DNA from: OLB11 sp041392835
Lineage (GTDB): Bacteria; Bacteroidota; Bacteroidia; Chitinophagales; Chitinophagaceae
NCBI GenBank assembly: GCA_041392835.1
Contig: JAWKLF010000007.1
Span: 1-64,000, forward strand
DNA: 64,000 bases
Direction of reading: 5' to 3'
The translations under genes were made by a program, and so were the position numbers. The notes under the pieces were generated by a model. That model ran no database searches. It was not told the origin of the DNA and was given only the letters and a program-made list of their open reading frames with translations. Below are positions 17,311 to 25,490 of the stretch, piece after piece. Numbering within the stretch: the first letter of the stretch is position 1; each line of letters opens with the position of its first letter.

Positions 17311-19458
17311 ATGGCAGACTTACGTTACCAACGAAATTTTGGAATAGCCGCTCACATTGATGCAGGCAAAACCACGACAACGGAAAGAATTCTTTATTAC
17401 ACAGGTGTAAACCATAAAATTGGTGAGGTACACGATGGTGGTGCAACCATGGACTGGATGGCACAAGAGCAAGAGCGAGGTATTACTATTACATCGGCTG
17501 CTACTACTTGTTTTTGGAATTTTCCTACGTCTCAAGGCCAAAAAACTCCAGATACGAAACAATTCAAATTTAATATCATAGACACTCCAGGACACGTTGA
17601 TTTTACAGTAGAAGTAGAACGTTCATTGCGTGTATTGGATGGTTTATTAGCTCTATTTTGTGCAGTATCGGGTGTAGAACCTCAATCAGAAACGGTTTGG
17701 CGTCAAGCTAATCGTTATAGAGTACCTCGTATTGGTTTTGTAAATAAAATGGATAGAAGCGGTGCTGATTTCTTAAATGTAGTAAAACAAATTAAAGAAA
17801 TGCTTGGTGCAAAAGCAGTACCATTACAATTACCTATAGGATCTGAAGACAACTTTAAAGGCGTAGTAGATTTAATTACTATGAAAGCCATAGTATGGGA
17901 TGATAGCACATTAGGTATGACATTTACAGAAGTGCCTATTCCAGACGATATGAAAGATGAAGTAGCTGAATGGCGTCAACATTTGATAGAAGCTGTTGCT
18001 GAATACGATGAAAATTTATTAGAAAAATTCTTTGACGATCCAAATACTATTACTGAAGAAGAAGTACATGAAGCTATTCGTAAAGCAACAATTGATATTT
18101 CTATCATTCCAATGATGTGTGGATCTTCGTTTAAAAACAAAGGTGTTCAAACAGCATTAGATGCTATATGTCGTTATTTACCGGGTCCATTGGATATAGA
18201 AGCTGTAAAAGGTACTGATCCAAATTCAGGTGAAGAATTACTTCGTCGTGCAGATGCCAAAGAACCATTCTCTGCATTAGCATTTAAAATCATGACAGAT
18301 CCATTTGTTGGTCGTTTAGCCTTTTTCCGTGCTTATTCTGGTCGCTTAGATTCTGGCAGTTATGTACTAAATACAAGAACTGGCAAAAACGAACGTATCA
18401 GTCGTATTATGCAGATGCACGCAAACAAGCAAAACCCAGTAGATTTTATCGAAGCTGGTGATATTGGTGCTGCTGTTGGATTTAAAGATATTAAAACTGG
18501 AGATACACTTTGTGATGAAAAACATCCTGTGATATTAGAGTCTATGACTTTTCCTGAACCTGTTATCTCTGTAGCAGTAGAACCAAAATCTCAAGCAGAT
18601 GTTGATAAAATGGGCTTGGCTATTTCTAAGTTAGTAGAAGAAGATCCTACACTTCGTGTAAAAACAGACGAAGAAACAGGACAAACAATATTGAGTGGTA
18701 TGGGTGAACTTCACTTAGAAATCATTGTTGACCGTATGCGTCGTGAATTCAAAGTAGAAGTAAATCAAGGCGCACCTCAAGTAGCCTACAAAGAAGCTTT
18801 CCAAACTATGGTTCAGCATCGTGAAGTATTGAAAAAACAATCTGGTGGTCGTGGTAAATTTGCCGACATCATGTTTGAAATAGGCCCTGCTGATGAAACA
18901 TGGTTAAAAGAAAATGAGGGTAAATCTTTCCAATTTGTCAATGACTTATTTGGTGGAAGTATCCCTAAAGAATTCTTACCAGCTATTCAAAAAGGCTTTG
19001 AACAAGCTATGATTAATGGTGTTTTGGCCAACTACCCTATGGATAATATGAAAATCAGAGTATTTGATGGTAGTTACCATGATGTGGATTCTGATAGTAT
19101 GAGCTTTGAATTGTGTGCTCGTCAAGGATTTAGAGAGGCAGGCAAAAAAGCAAAACCAGTTTTATTAGAACCTATCATGAAAGTGGAAGTTATAACGCCC
19201 GATCAATACATGGGTGATGTAACTGGAGATTTGAACCGTCGTAGAGGTATATTAGAAGGTATGGATAGCAAAGCAGGCGCACAAGTTATTAAGGCTAAAG
19301 TGCCACTTTCTGAAATGTTTGGATATGTAACTCAGCTTCGTTCATTATCAAGTGGACGTGCAAGCAATGTCATGGAATTTAGCCATTACTCTCCTGCACC
19401 AAACAACATAGCTGAAGAAGTTATAGCTCGTGTAAAAGGAGCTAAGGCTAATGCTTAA
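17311..19458 (+). CDS. fusA: Translation elongation factor G
   Basis: EF-G is the GTPase that moves tRNA and mRNA through the ribosome. The G1 motif is AHIDAGKTTTTERIL, G2 is RGITITSAATT, G3 is DTPGHVDFT and G4 is NKMDRSGAD. The 715-residue length is that of a full five-domain EF-G. Domain IV ends in the usual SLSSGRASNVMEFSHYSP. The gene has noticeably more C/G-ending codons (CGT, GGT, GCA) than its neighbours, as expected for a very highly expressed protein. It stands alone here and not beside rpsL/rpsG/tuf. A strong terminator follows. Confidence 0.98.
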   Translation: MADLRYQRNFGIAAHIDAGKTTTTERILYYTGVNHKIGEVHDGGATMDWMAQEQERGITITSAATTCFWNFPTSQGQKTPDTKQFKFNIIDTPGHVDFTVEVERSLRVLDGLLALFCAVSGVEPQSETVWRQANRYRVPRIGFVNKMDRSGADFLNVVKQIKEMLGAKAVPLQLPIGSEDNFKGVVDLITMKAIVWDDSTLGMTFTEVPIPDDMKDEVAEWRQHLIEAVAEYDENLLEKFFDDPNTITEEEVHEAIRKATIDISIIPMMCGSSFKNKGVQTALDAICRYLPGPLDIEAVKGTDPNSGEELLRRADAKEPFSALAFKIMTDPFVGRLAFFRAYSGRLDSGSYVLNTRTGKNERISRIMQMHANKQNPVDFIEAGDIGAAVGFKDIKTGDTLCDEKHPVILESMTFPEPVISVAVEPKSQADVDKMGLAISKLVEEDPTLRVKTDEETGQTILSGMGELHLEIIVDRMRREFKVEVNQGAPQVAYKEAFQTMVQHREVLKKQSGGRGKFADIMFEIGPADETWLKENEGKSFQFVNDLFGGSIPKEFLPAIQKGFEQAMINGVLANYPMDNMKIRVFDGSYHDVDSDSMSFELCARQGFREAGKKAKPVLLEPIMKVEVITPDQYMGDVTGDLNRRRGILEGMDSKAGAQVIKAKVPLSEMFGYVTQLRSLSSGRASNVMEFSHYSPAPNNIAEEVIARVKGAKANA

Positions 19459-19477
19459 TTAAAACGTTTTTAAACAT

Positions 19478-19514
19478 AAAAAAAGAGGCTGTCGTATGGA
19501 CAGCCTCTTTTTTT
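19478..19514 (+). terminator. Rho-independent terminator after fusA
   Basis: A stem of about 16 bp built on AGAGGCTGTC and GACAGCCTCT is flanked by A and T runs, with the loop GTATG. The run of Ts continues after the stem, and As on the other side make it usable in both directions, so it could also serve ribE. Confidence 0.9.
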
Positions 19515-19588
19515 ATTCGGGCAAGTATCTGAAATTTCAATCAGTTCAAAAAACTTTTTATAGCAAACATAAAAACGAAAAGAAAAAT

Positions 19589-20179
19589 CTATTTAGAAAG
19601 ATTCAAATTTCTCAAAATATACTTTCCTAGTACATCAAACTCAATGTTTACGCAATCACCGACTTTTAAAAACTGAATACTGGTATGTTCCCATGTATAA
19701 GGAATAATAGCTACCTTACATGTAGTATCTGTAACATCAAAGCAAGTTAAACTAATGCCATTTAAGCAAATAGACCCTTTTTCTATAAGCAGTGGTGCAT
19801 ACTGTTTGTCAAACTCGATTTCTATGATATGTTGATGTTGTTTGCTACTAATTTCTTTGCACATAGCTGTTCCATCAACATGCCCTTGTACTATATGACC
19901 ATCTATACGACTTTGTAAAGTCAGGCAGCGCTCTAAATTTATTGCATCTCCTACGTTTAAAAAAGATAAGTTGGACTTATCCAATGTTTCTTTTATTGCA
20001 CATACAGTGTGAGTGTCATTTTTTACAGCTGTTACAGTCAAACAAACACCCTGATGGGCCACACTTTGATCTATTTTTAGCTGTTCAGAAATATTGCTCT
20101 GTATAGTAAGCATAAGATTTGAATTTGTAAACTCACAGCCTACAACATAACCCAACAATTCTACGATACCTGTAAACAT
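19589..20179 (-). CDS. ribE: Riboflavin synthase, alpha chain
   Basis: This enzyme makes riboflavin from two molecules of lumazine. The N-terminus MFTGIVELLG is the family signature. The two lumazine-synthase-like beta-barrel halves are visible as the internal repeat GVCLTV near residue 48 and GISLTC near residue 140. The 196-residue length is normal. It starts 2 bases after the stop of an upstream lipoprotein gene, so the two are cotranscribed. I saw no FMN riboswitch before the operon. Confidence 0.95.
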   Translation of the reverse strand: MFTGIVELLGYVVGCEFTNSNLMLTIQSNISEQLKIDQSVAHQGVCLTVTAVKNDTHTVCAIKETLDKSNLSFLNVGDAINLERCLTLQSRIDGHIVQGHVDGTAMCKEISSKQHQHIIEIEFDKQYAPLLIEKGSICLNGISLTCFDVTDTTCKVAIIPYTWEHTSIQFLKVGDCVNIEFDVLGKYILRNLNLSK

Positions 20180-20181
20180 AA

Positions 20182-20712
20182 TTACAATTTAATAGCTGTT
20201 CCATAATGAAATACCATACCCGAATCTGTTTGAATTTGGTATTCAAGTTTGATTGGTGCGCTACTTTCAATGCTATACTTTTTACCTTTACCCATAATAG
20301 TATCATCTAAACCACAATATTCTTGTCCATTACCTAAAAGGCTATCTATTGAAAAAAGTAAATAGCGAGTGGCGCGAGCCGAAATGCTCTGTGTACCAGT
20401 ACAAAATCCTTGAATTGTAAAATGTACAGTATCTATTTTTGAAAAATTTAAAGTAAAAGAATCTCTTTTTATAACATCTCCGGTAGAATTATAGATAGTA
20501 TCGTGGTAAAAATATGCCCCTTGAATTACATCGGTAGGATATATACACACTGAATTATCTGGTTTGCCAGGAAAATCCCAATTATAATTGACTGCCGAGG
20601 GGTCATTACAATATGGGCTTACGATACGGGGATCAGTAAAAGGATTAGGATCCTTGTATTTTTTACAAGAAAATAATAGCAAAGCTGCCAATACCCAGAG
20701 ATACTTATGCAT
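20182..20712 (-). CDS. Small lipoprotein of unknown function upstream of ribE
   Basis: This is a lipoprotein with the short signal MHKYLWVLAALLLFSC (lipidated Cys16) followed by KKYKDPNPF. The mature 160 residues contain four cysteines, which may form disulfides (YCNDPS, VCIYP, FCTG, YCGLDD), and no membrane segments. I do not recognise a family. It is the first gene of an operon with ribE, with a TACATTTG box 5 bases before its ATG. Nothing ties it to flavin synthesis except position. Confidence 0.75.
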   Translation of the reverse strand: MHKYLWVLAALLLFSCKKYKDPNPFTDPRIVSPYCNDPSAVNYNWDFPGKPDNSVCIYPTDVIQGAYFYHDTIYNSTGDVIKRDSFTLNFSKIDTVHFTIQGFCTGTQSISARATRYLLFSIDSLLGNGQEYCGLDDTIMGKGKKYSIESSAPIKLEYQIQTDSGMVFHYGTAIKL

Positions 20713-20717
20713 AAAAA

Positions 20718-20725
20718 CAAATGTA
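20718..20725 (-). promoter_or_regulatory. -7 box (TACATTTG) before the lipoprotein-ribE operon
   Basis: The minus strand reads TACATTTG, then TTTTT and the ATG at 20712. The start site would be at or next to the start codon. Confidence 0.55.
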
Positions 20726-20764
20726 AATGATTCGTTTCATTTATAACTTAAACGCTACTTTTTT

Positions 20765-20794
20765 TTGATTTATTGTAAAAAAAACATACTTTTG
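20765..20794 (+). promoter_or_regulatory. Promoter of rpsU
   Basis: A -33 TTG (20765-20767, in TTTTTTG), a 19-base spacer and TACTTTTG (20787-20794) match the Bacteroidota consensus. It lies 24 bases before the rpsU ATG. Confidence 0.75.
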
Positions 20795-20818
20795 CCATCC
20801 AAAATTTACAATATATAT

Positions 20819-21010
20819 ATGTTAATCATTGATTCTAAAGATTGCGAAAGCATTGACAAGGCACTTAAAAAGTACAAAAAGAAATTTGAGAAGTCAAAAA
20901 CATTACTTCAACTTAGAGAACGTCAAACATTTACTAAAAAATCTGTAGTAAGACGTGGTCAAGTGTTAAAAGCAATCTATAAACAAAAGTTACACTCAGA
21001 ATCTATATAA
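20819..21010 (+). CDS. rpsU: 30S ribosomal protein S21
   Basis: S21 is a small basic protein of the 30S platform. The ATG at 20819 gives a 63-residue protein beginning MLIIDSKDCESIDKALKKYK. RRGQVLKAIYKQK is near the end, and both fit Bacteroidota S21. The longer frame starting at 20765 would translate the promoter and is rejected. The Xer recombinase gene begins 33 bases downstream, and a terminator-like hairpin lies within its first codons. Confidence 0.94.
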   Translation: MLIIDSKDCESIDKALKKYKKKFEKSKTLLQLRERQTFTKKSVVRRGQVLKAIYKQKLHSESI

Positions 21011-21043
21011 TTTTATACCTTTAGGCTATAAATTTATAAGGAT

Positions 21044-21937
21044 TTGAATTATAACTCATTTATAGACTATATTTATAAAGAAAAAAGATATTCTATTAAA
21101 ACTGTTCAGGCGTATCAAAGCGATCTTGAACAGTTTTTTTTATTTTTAAAATCCAATTTTTCTTTAGGTCAGCTTACTGAAATTAAACATATACATGTCC
21201 GTTCTTGGATGAGCGTTTTAGTAGAAGCAGGTCATGCTCATACCAGTATCAATAGAAGACTTTCTACTTTAAAATCATTTTTCAAATACTTAATGACTCA
21301 AGAAGAAATAGAAGAAAATCCGATGAGTAAGGTATTGAATCCAAAAAACAAAAAAACTGTCCCTTACTTTGTTCAAGAGAAAAAAATGAAACTCCTGTTA
21401 GATGATATAGACTTTGGAACGGATTACCAAGGTATATTGCATAGAATGATTATTGAGACGCTTTATCAAACCGGTATGCGAAGAGCAGAACTACTCAATC
21501 TTAAAATTCAGGATATAAGCTTTTTTTCAAACACGTGTAAAATATTGGGCAAAGGAAACAAAGAACGAATAGTTCCAATTCAAAAAAAATTTTCTGATTT
21601 GCTTCAAGACTTTCTACATCAAAGAAATAAAATAGAGAGCACCAGTAAGAACCTTTTTATATTGGCAAATGGCAAACCTTTATACGAGAAATATATTTAT
21701 TTAACTGTCAAAAAGTATTTAACACAGGTAACTACTTTACAGAAAAAAAGCCCCCATGTATTACGACATACATTTGCCACTCATCTTCTAAATGAGGGTG
21801 CTGATTTGAATGCAATTAAAGAACTATTAGGACACGCTAATATTTCTTCTACTCAAATATATACACATACCTCTATAGAGAAGCTAAAGAATATACATAA
21901 ACAAGCTCACCCTAAGGGAAGTAAAAATGCAACCTAA
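21044..21937 (+). CDS. xerC: Tyrosine recombinase, XerC/XerD type
   Basis: This is the likely chromosome-dimer resolution recombinase acting at dif. The N-terminal SAM-like core-binding domain (YKEKRYSIKTVQAYQSDLEQ) is followed by the catalytic domain. The catalytic residues are visible in order: Arg in TGMRRAELL, Lys in LGKGNKERIV, His and Arg in HVLRHTFATHLL, His in LLGHANISST and the nucleophile Tyr in TQIYTHTS. The only workable start is TTG at 21044, preceded by AAGG. The next ATG falls inside the core-binding domain. The 297-residue length is that of Xer proteins, not phage integrases. It follows rpsU, an arrangement common in this phylum. XerC and XerD cannot be told apart by eye. Confidence 0.9.
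   Translation: MNYNSFIDYIYKEKRYSIKTVQAYQSDLEQFFLFLKSNFSLGQLTEIKHIHVRSWMSVLVEAGHAHTSINRRLSTLKSFFKYLMTQEEIEENPMSKVLNPKNKKTVPYFVQEKKMKLLLDDIDFGTDYQGILHRMIIETLYQTGMRRAELLNLKIQDISFFSNTCKILGKGNKERIVPIQKKFSDLLQDFLHQRNKIESTSKNLFILANGKPLYEKYIYLTVKKYLTQVTTLQKKSPHVLRHTFATHLLNEGADLNAIKELLGHANISSTQIYTHTSIEKLKNIHKQAHPKGSKNAT
21098..21141 (+). terminator. Terminator-like hairpin inside the start of the xer gene
   Basis: AAAACTGTTCA (21098-21108) pairs perfectly with TGAACAGTTTT (21127-21137). Two more pairs extend the stem inward, and a run of eight Ts covers 21134-21141. It lies at codons 19-33 of the recombinase, about 90 bases after the rpsU stop, so it could end most rpsU transcripts. Confidence 0.5.
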
Positions 21938-21989
21938 GTTGGATGCCAAAAATTGATTCAACAAAAAGACTTTCTTTATATTCGCATAC

Positions 21990-22760
21990 ATGGCTTTAGA
22001 AATTACTTTTTTGGGCACAGGTACTTCACAAGGTGTACCCTTTATAGGTTGCCAATGTGCAGTTTGCCAATCGCCTAATAGTAAAGACCAAAGGCTACGC
22101 TCCTCTCTATTAGTACAAAGCAAAGAAACTACTCTTGTAATAGACACAGGACCCGATTTTAGGCAACAAATGCTACGCTCAAAAACACAAAAAATTGACG
22201 CCATACTATTTACACACTCACACAAAGATCATATAGCTGGGCTTGATGATATAAGAGCATTTAACTATCATCAAGGTAAGGCAATTGACGTTTATGCCAG
22301 CTTAGAAACTCAAGAAGTGATTAAAAGAGAATTTCCATATATATTTAGTGAGTATAAATATCCTGGCATTCCAGAAATTAATTTAGTTACTATAGACAAA
22401 AACACCCCTTTTGCTATACAAGATATACATATCACACCTATAGAAGTAATGCATTATAAAATGCCAGTACTTGGATTTAGAATGGGTAACTTCACGTATA
22501 TTACAGATGCAAATTTTATTGAAGAACCTGAAAAAGAAAAAATAAAAGGTAGTGCCACAATGGTTTTAAATGCCTTACGAAAAGAAAAACATATATCACA
22601 TTTTACATTAGATGAAGCTATAGCACTTTCTACTGAATTAAATATACCATCTACTTATTTTACACACATTAGTCATCAGTTAGGATTACATGAAGCTGAG
22701 TCTCAATTACTTCCATCGAATTTTTATTTAGCATTTGATGGTTTGAACATAAGAGTATAA
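21990..22760 (+). CDS. Metallo-beta-lactamase-fold hydrolase, PhnP-like
   Basis: This is a probable cytosolic phosphodiesterase with two metal ions. The metal motif is THSHKDHIAG (HxHxDH), with further ligands in VIDTGPDFR, TDANFI and THISHQLG. The N-terminal LGTGTSQGVP and the cysteines in GCQCAVCQ match the PhnP/YycJ-like group. The 256-residue length is normal. No phosphonate genes are nearby, so the substrate is unknown. It begins 52 bases after the xer gene on the same strand. Confidence 0.85.
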   Translation: MALEITFLGTGTSQGVPFIGCQCAVCQSPNSKDQRLRSSLLVQSKETTLVIDTGPDFRQQMLRSKTQKIDAILFTHSHKDHIAGLDDIRAFNYHQGKAIDVYASLETQEVIKREFPYIFSEYKYPGIPEINLVTIDKNTPFAIQDIHITPIEVMHYKMPVLGFRMGNFTYITDANFIEEPEKEKIKGSATMVLNALRKEKHISHFTLDEAIALSTELNIPSTYFTHISHQLGLHEAESQLLPSNFYLAFDGLNIRV

Positions 22761-22821
22761 AGTTACTTTTTGCAAAATTCAATTTTGAAAAGTATATTCA
22801 CATAAATTATTAAAGTTGAGT

Positions 22822-24045
22822 ATGAGCGCCAAAAACAAACCCCAAATTAATGTTTCTTATTCATACAATCCGTTAGAAGAAACGCTTGAAGTAATACCAA
22901 GCCATAAAAATTTATATATTGGAATACCCAATGAATCTGAGTACTCAGAAAATAGAGTGCCACTTATTCCAAGTGCGGTGCATGTATTAGTAAACAATGG
23001 ACATAGAATAGCTATAGAAAGCAATGCAGGCTTGGCTTCGGCCTATACAGACAATGAATACTCTGAGGCTGGAGCACAAATAGTGCATGATAAAAAACAA
23101 GTTTTTGAAGCTGATCTAATACTTAAAACAGCGACTTTGGTAGAAGCCGAATTGCCTTTTTTAAAAAGTAATCAAATAATATTTTCGCCAGTACATAGCT
23201 CTACAATAAATAAAAAAATTATAGAAACTTGTCTTGAAAAAAAGATAATTGGAATTAGTATTGGAAACATAAAAGATGATGCCAACAACTACCCTATAGT
23301 ACGCGCTATGAGTCAAATAGCAGGCGTTCAAGCTATTCATATTGCATCATATTACCTGAGTAACAATCATAAAGGAAGAGGTATATTGATGGGTGGCATA
23401 GCCGGTGTACCACCTGCTACTGTAGTTATCATTGGTGCTGGCATGGTTGGTGAGTTTGCGGCTCGTACTGCCATAGGCTGCGGAGCGGATGTTAAAGTAT
23501 TTGATAACTCGATTTATAGACTTATGCGATTACAACGAACTGTAGGACAAACTGTTTATACCTCTGTAATAGACCCTAAAATTTTAACCAAAGTATTGAA
23601 ATATGCCGATGTGGTAATTGGAGCTGTAAAAATGCAAAAAGGTGTAGTGCCACTTATAGTAACTGAAAATATGGTTGAAAAAATGAAATTGGGTTCAGTT
23701 ATTATAGATATTAATATAGACCATGGTGGCTGTATTGAAACATCTAAAGTTACTTCGCACGAAAATCCAGTCTTTACAAAACATGGTGTTATACATTATT
23801 GTGTTCCAAATATTGCATCTGGTGTAGCCAGAACATCCTCAAAAGCCATCAGTAATAATTTAATGCCGCTTTTGCTTTCACTAAATGATATGGTAGGCGG
23901 TGCTACATCAAATCTTTATCAAAAACCAGGATTACTTTCTGCAACTTATATGTATAAAGGCAAACTCACAAGTAAGGTCTTGTCAAAGAAATTTAATTTG
24001 AAATTTACGGATTTGAATTTGATATTAAACATGGGCATAAAATAG
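22822..24045 (+). CDS. ald: Alanine dehydrogenase
   Basis: This enzyme converts alanine to pyruvate and ammonia with NAD. The N-terminal domain has IGIPNESEYSENRVPLIPS, where the Arg and the later Lys bind pyruvate. The Rossmann motif is VVIIGAGMVGEFAARTAIG, followed by VFDNSIYRL. SPVHSST holds the segment where the family has its catalytic histidine. The start at 22822 is taken instead of a TTG two codons upstream. It has about 30 extra residues at the N-terminus compared with the classical 370-residue enzyme, as is seen in Bacteroidota members. A related transhydrogenase-like enzyme is a less likely alternative. Confidence 0.9.
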   Translation: MSAKNKPQINVSYSYNPLEETLEVIPSHKNLYIGIPNESEYSENRVPLIPSAVHVLVNNGHRIAIESNAGLASAYTDNEYSEAGAQIVHDKKQVFEADLILKTATLVEAELPFLKSNQIIFSPVHSSTINKKIIETCLEKKIIGISIGNIKDDANNYPIVRAMSQIAGVQAIHIASYYLSNNHKGRGILMGGIAGVPPATVVIIGAGMVGEFAARTAIGCGADVKVFDNSIYRLMRLQRTVGQTVYTSVIDPKILTKVLKYADVVIGAVKMQKGVVPLIVTENMVEKMKLGSVIIDINIDHGGCIETSKVTSHENPVFTKHGVIHYCVPNIASGVARTSSKAISNNLMPLLLSLNDMVGGATSNLYQKPGLLSATYMYKGKLTSKVLSKKFNLKFTDLNLILNMGIK

Positions 24046-24157
24046 TTATTGCTCATTGGGGTTTTATAATACTGTTAAATTATGGATTGTATGAATAATT
24101 CATTGGGGCTTTAAATTATATTTGAATCTATTATTCATTTTAAAAAAAACTTTTCTT

Positions 24158-24490
24158 ATGGGAAAATTCATTATTTCAAAACGCTCTAATGGCGAATTTC
24201 AATTTAATCTTATGGCAGACAATGGTCAGGTAATTCTTAATAGCGAAGGCTATACAGCTAAAGCGAACTGCGAAAATGGCATAGAATCGGTTCGCAAAAA
24301 TTCGCAAGACGACAATCAATTTGAGAGAAAAACATCGACAAATGAAAAGTACTATTTTAATTTAAAAGCTTCCAATGGTCAAGTAATTGGCACCAGTCAA
24401 ATGTATGCCAGCGAAGATTCGAGAGAAAATGGTATAGCCTCTGTAAAGTCTAACGCACCAGATGCCGCAGTTGAAGATCAAAGTGCATAA
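24158..24490 (+). CDS. DUF1508 (YegP-type) protein with two tandem repeats
   Basis: The 110-residue protein starts at MGKFIISKRSNGEFQFNLMA. It consists of two copies of the DUF1508 unit, at about residues 3-50 (FQFNLMADNGQVILNSEGYT) and 53-103 (YYFNLKASNGQVIGTSQMYA). Each ends in a CENGIESV- or RENGIASV-type motif. The family's biochemical role is not established, and it is often a small stress-associated beta protein. The ATG at 24158 is preferred because the upstream 12 codons of the longer frame are not part of the repeat. A strong terminator follows. Confidence 0.9.
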   Translation: MGKFIISKRSNGEFQFNLMADNGQVILNSEGYTAKANCENGIESVRKNSQDDNQFERKTSTNEKYYFNLKASNGQVIGTSQMYASEDSRENGIASVKSNAPDAAVEDQSA

Positions 24491-24511
24491 AAAGATTATA
24501 AGCAATAAAAC

Positions 24512-24546
24512 AAAAAAGCCAATTTGATTTTCAAATTGGCTTTTTT
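24512..24546 (+). terminator. Rho-independent terminator, bidirectional, after the DUF1508 gene
   Basis: A 16-bp stem containing GCCAATTTGA and TCAAATTGGC with a 3-base loop is flanked by A6 and T7. It lies between two convergent genes and can serve both. Confidence 0.9.
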
Positions 24547-24568
24547 TAATATAAATCACATTCTACTA

Positions 24569-25390
24569 TTAATAGAATCGATATGAAAGAGAAAGCGTAT
24601 TGATAGTGTACCAATCCATATTATTTGAATTGCCTCTTGCGGTACCAGCAGCAGGGTAGGATAAATTGCCACCACTAATTTCATCTCCTCTAAAAGCTAA
24701 TGCAGCACTTAAACCACCATTTTTAGAAGACAATGTACTATGATCAACATAATTGCCACTTACATCGTCTAAATAGTCTGTAAATGTTTTTCGCATGCCA
24801 ATTTCTAAACCCAAACTTAAATGATGATTTAATTGAAACTTAAGTCCAGCTCCAAACGGTATAGCCACTTGAGTACGATGATATGGAAATCCATTGGATA
24901 GATTTTGGCCCTCAGTGTTCAAAGGTTGTAAATCAACCCATGAACCATTGTATTCTGTCTTAGGATTAAAATGAAAAATATTGAACCCACCAAAGAAGTA
25001 TGGTGTAAAGTTGAAATGCTTTTTATTTCTTTTGTGATGATTAGAATGAATATTAAATGGCAACGCATTAATTTCTAATACCCCACCATATTCAAGAATA
25101 TTGGAGCGAAAGCTAAGATTTCTGTTGATATGCCCTTGATCACCACTTGAAGCATCATCTCCGCTAATTCTACAAACGTTCATAAATGCTTTCACAGCTA
25201 CATGCGAATTCATATTATATCTATAATGACCGCCTAAGGCAAGCCCTGGTGTTCTATAACTATAATCTGCCATTTGCAAATCGCCTAAGTAGGTACTGAA
25301 ACCCAAATTGAATCCAAGTTCTGCATTTCCTTGCGCTTGAGAAAGTATAGCAGAGGATAAAAGAGTAATAGTTAATAAAATTTTTTTCAT
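24569..25390 (-). CDS. Outer-membrane beta-barrel protein, DUF6089 family
   Basis: A signal peptide (residues 1-19, ending LSQAQ) precedes about 250 residues of alternating beta strands that end in an aromatic residue (TLSLSYRFY), as expected for outer-membrane barrels. The opening AELGFNLGFSTYLGDLQ and the segment TFTDYLDDVSGNYVD are characteristic of DUF6089 proteins of Bacteroidota. The function of the family is unknown. It is a single gene with a shared terminator downstream. Confidence 0.85.
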   Translation of the reverse strand: MKKILLTITLLSSAILSQAQGNAELGFNLGFSTYLGDLQMADYSYRTPGLALGGHYRYNMNSHVAVKAFMNVCRISGDDASSGDQGHINRNLSFRSNILEYGGVLEINALPFNIHSNHHKRNKKHFNFTPYFFGGFNIFHFNPKTEYNGSWVDLQPLNTEGQNLSNGFPYHRTQVAIPFGAGLKFQLNHHLSLGLEIGMRKTFTDYLDDVSGNYVDHSTLSSKNGGLSAALAFRGDEISGGNLSYPAAGTARGNSNNMDWYTINTLSLSYRFY

Positions 25391-25490
25391 ATTTGTTTTT
25401 TATATAAGATGTAAATATATTACTCAAAGTGATAAATTCAAAATCAAAGACTAAATATATAATGACATATATATTAAATAGCTTAATACA

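Noticed and set aside
21044..21937. Xer-type recombinase as a phage or island integrase with attachment sites
   Set aside because: The length, sequence and placement after rpsU fit the housekeeping Xer. I saw no att repeats or island genes around it.
22761..22800. CAAAATTCAATTTTG palindrome after the metallo-hydrolase gene as a terminator
   Set aside because: The stem is short with almost no loop, is entirely AT except for the ends, and lacks a convincing T tract.
24054..24113. Pair of CATTGGGG-TTT direct repeats between ald and the DUF1508 gene
   Set aside because: The shared part is only about 12 bases with a mismatch, and the flanks differ. No structure or target duplication is visible.
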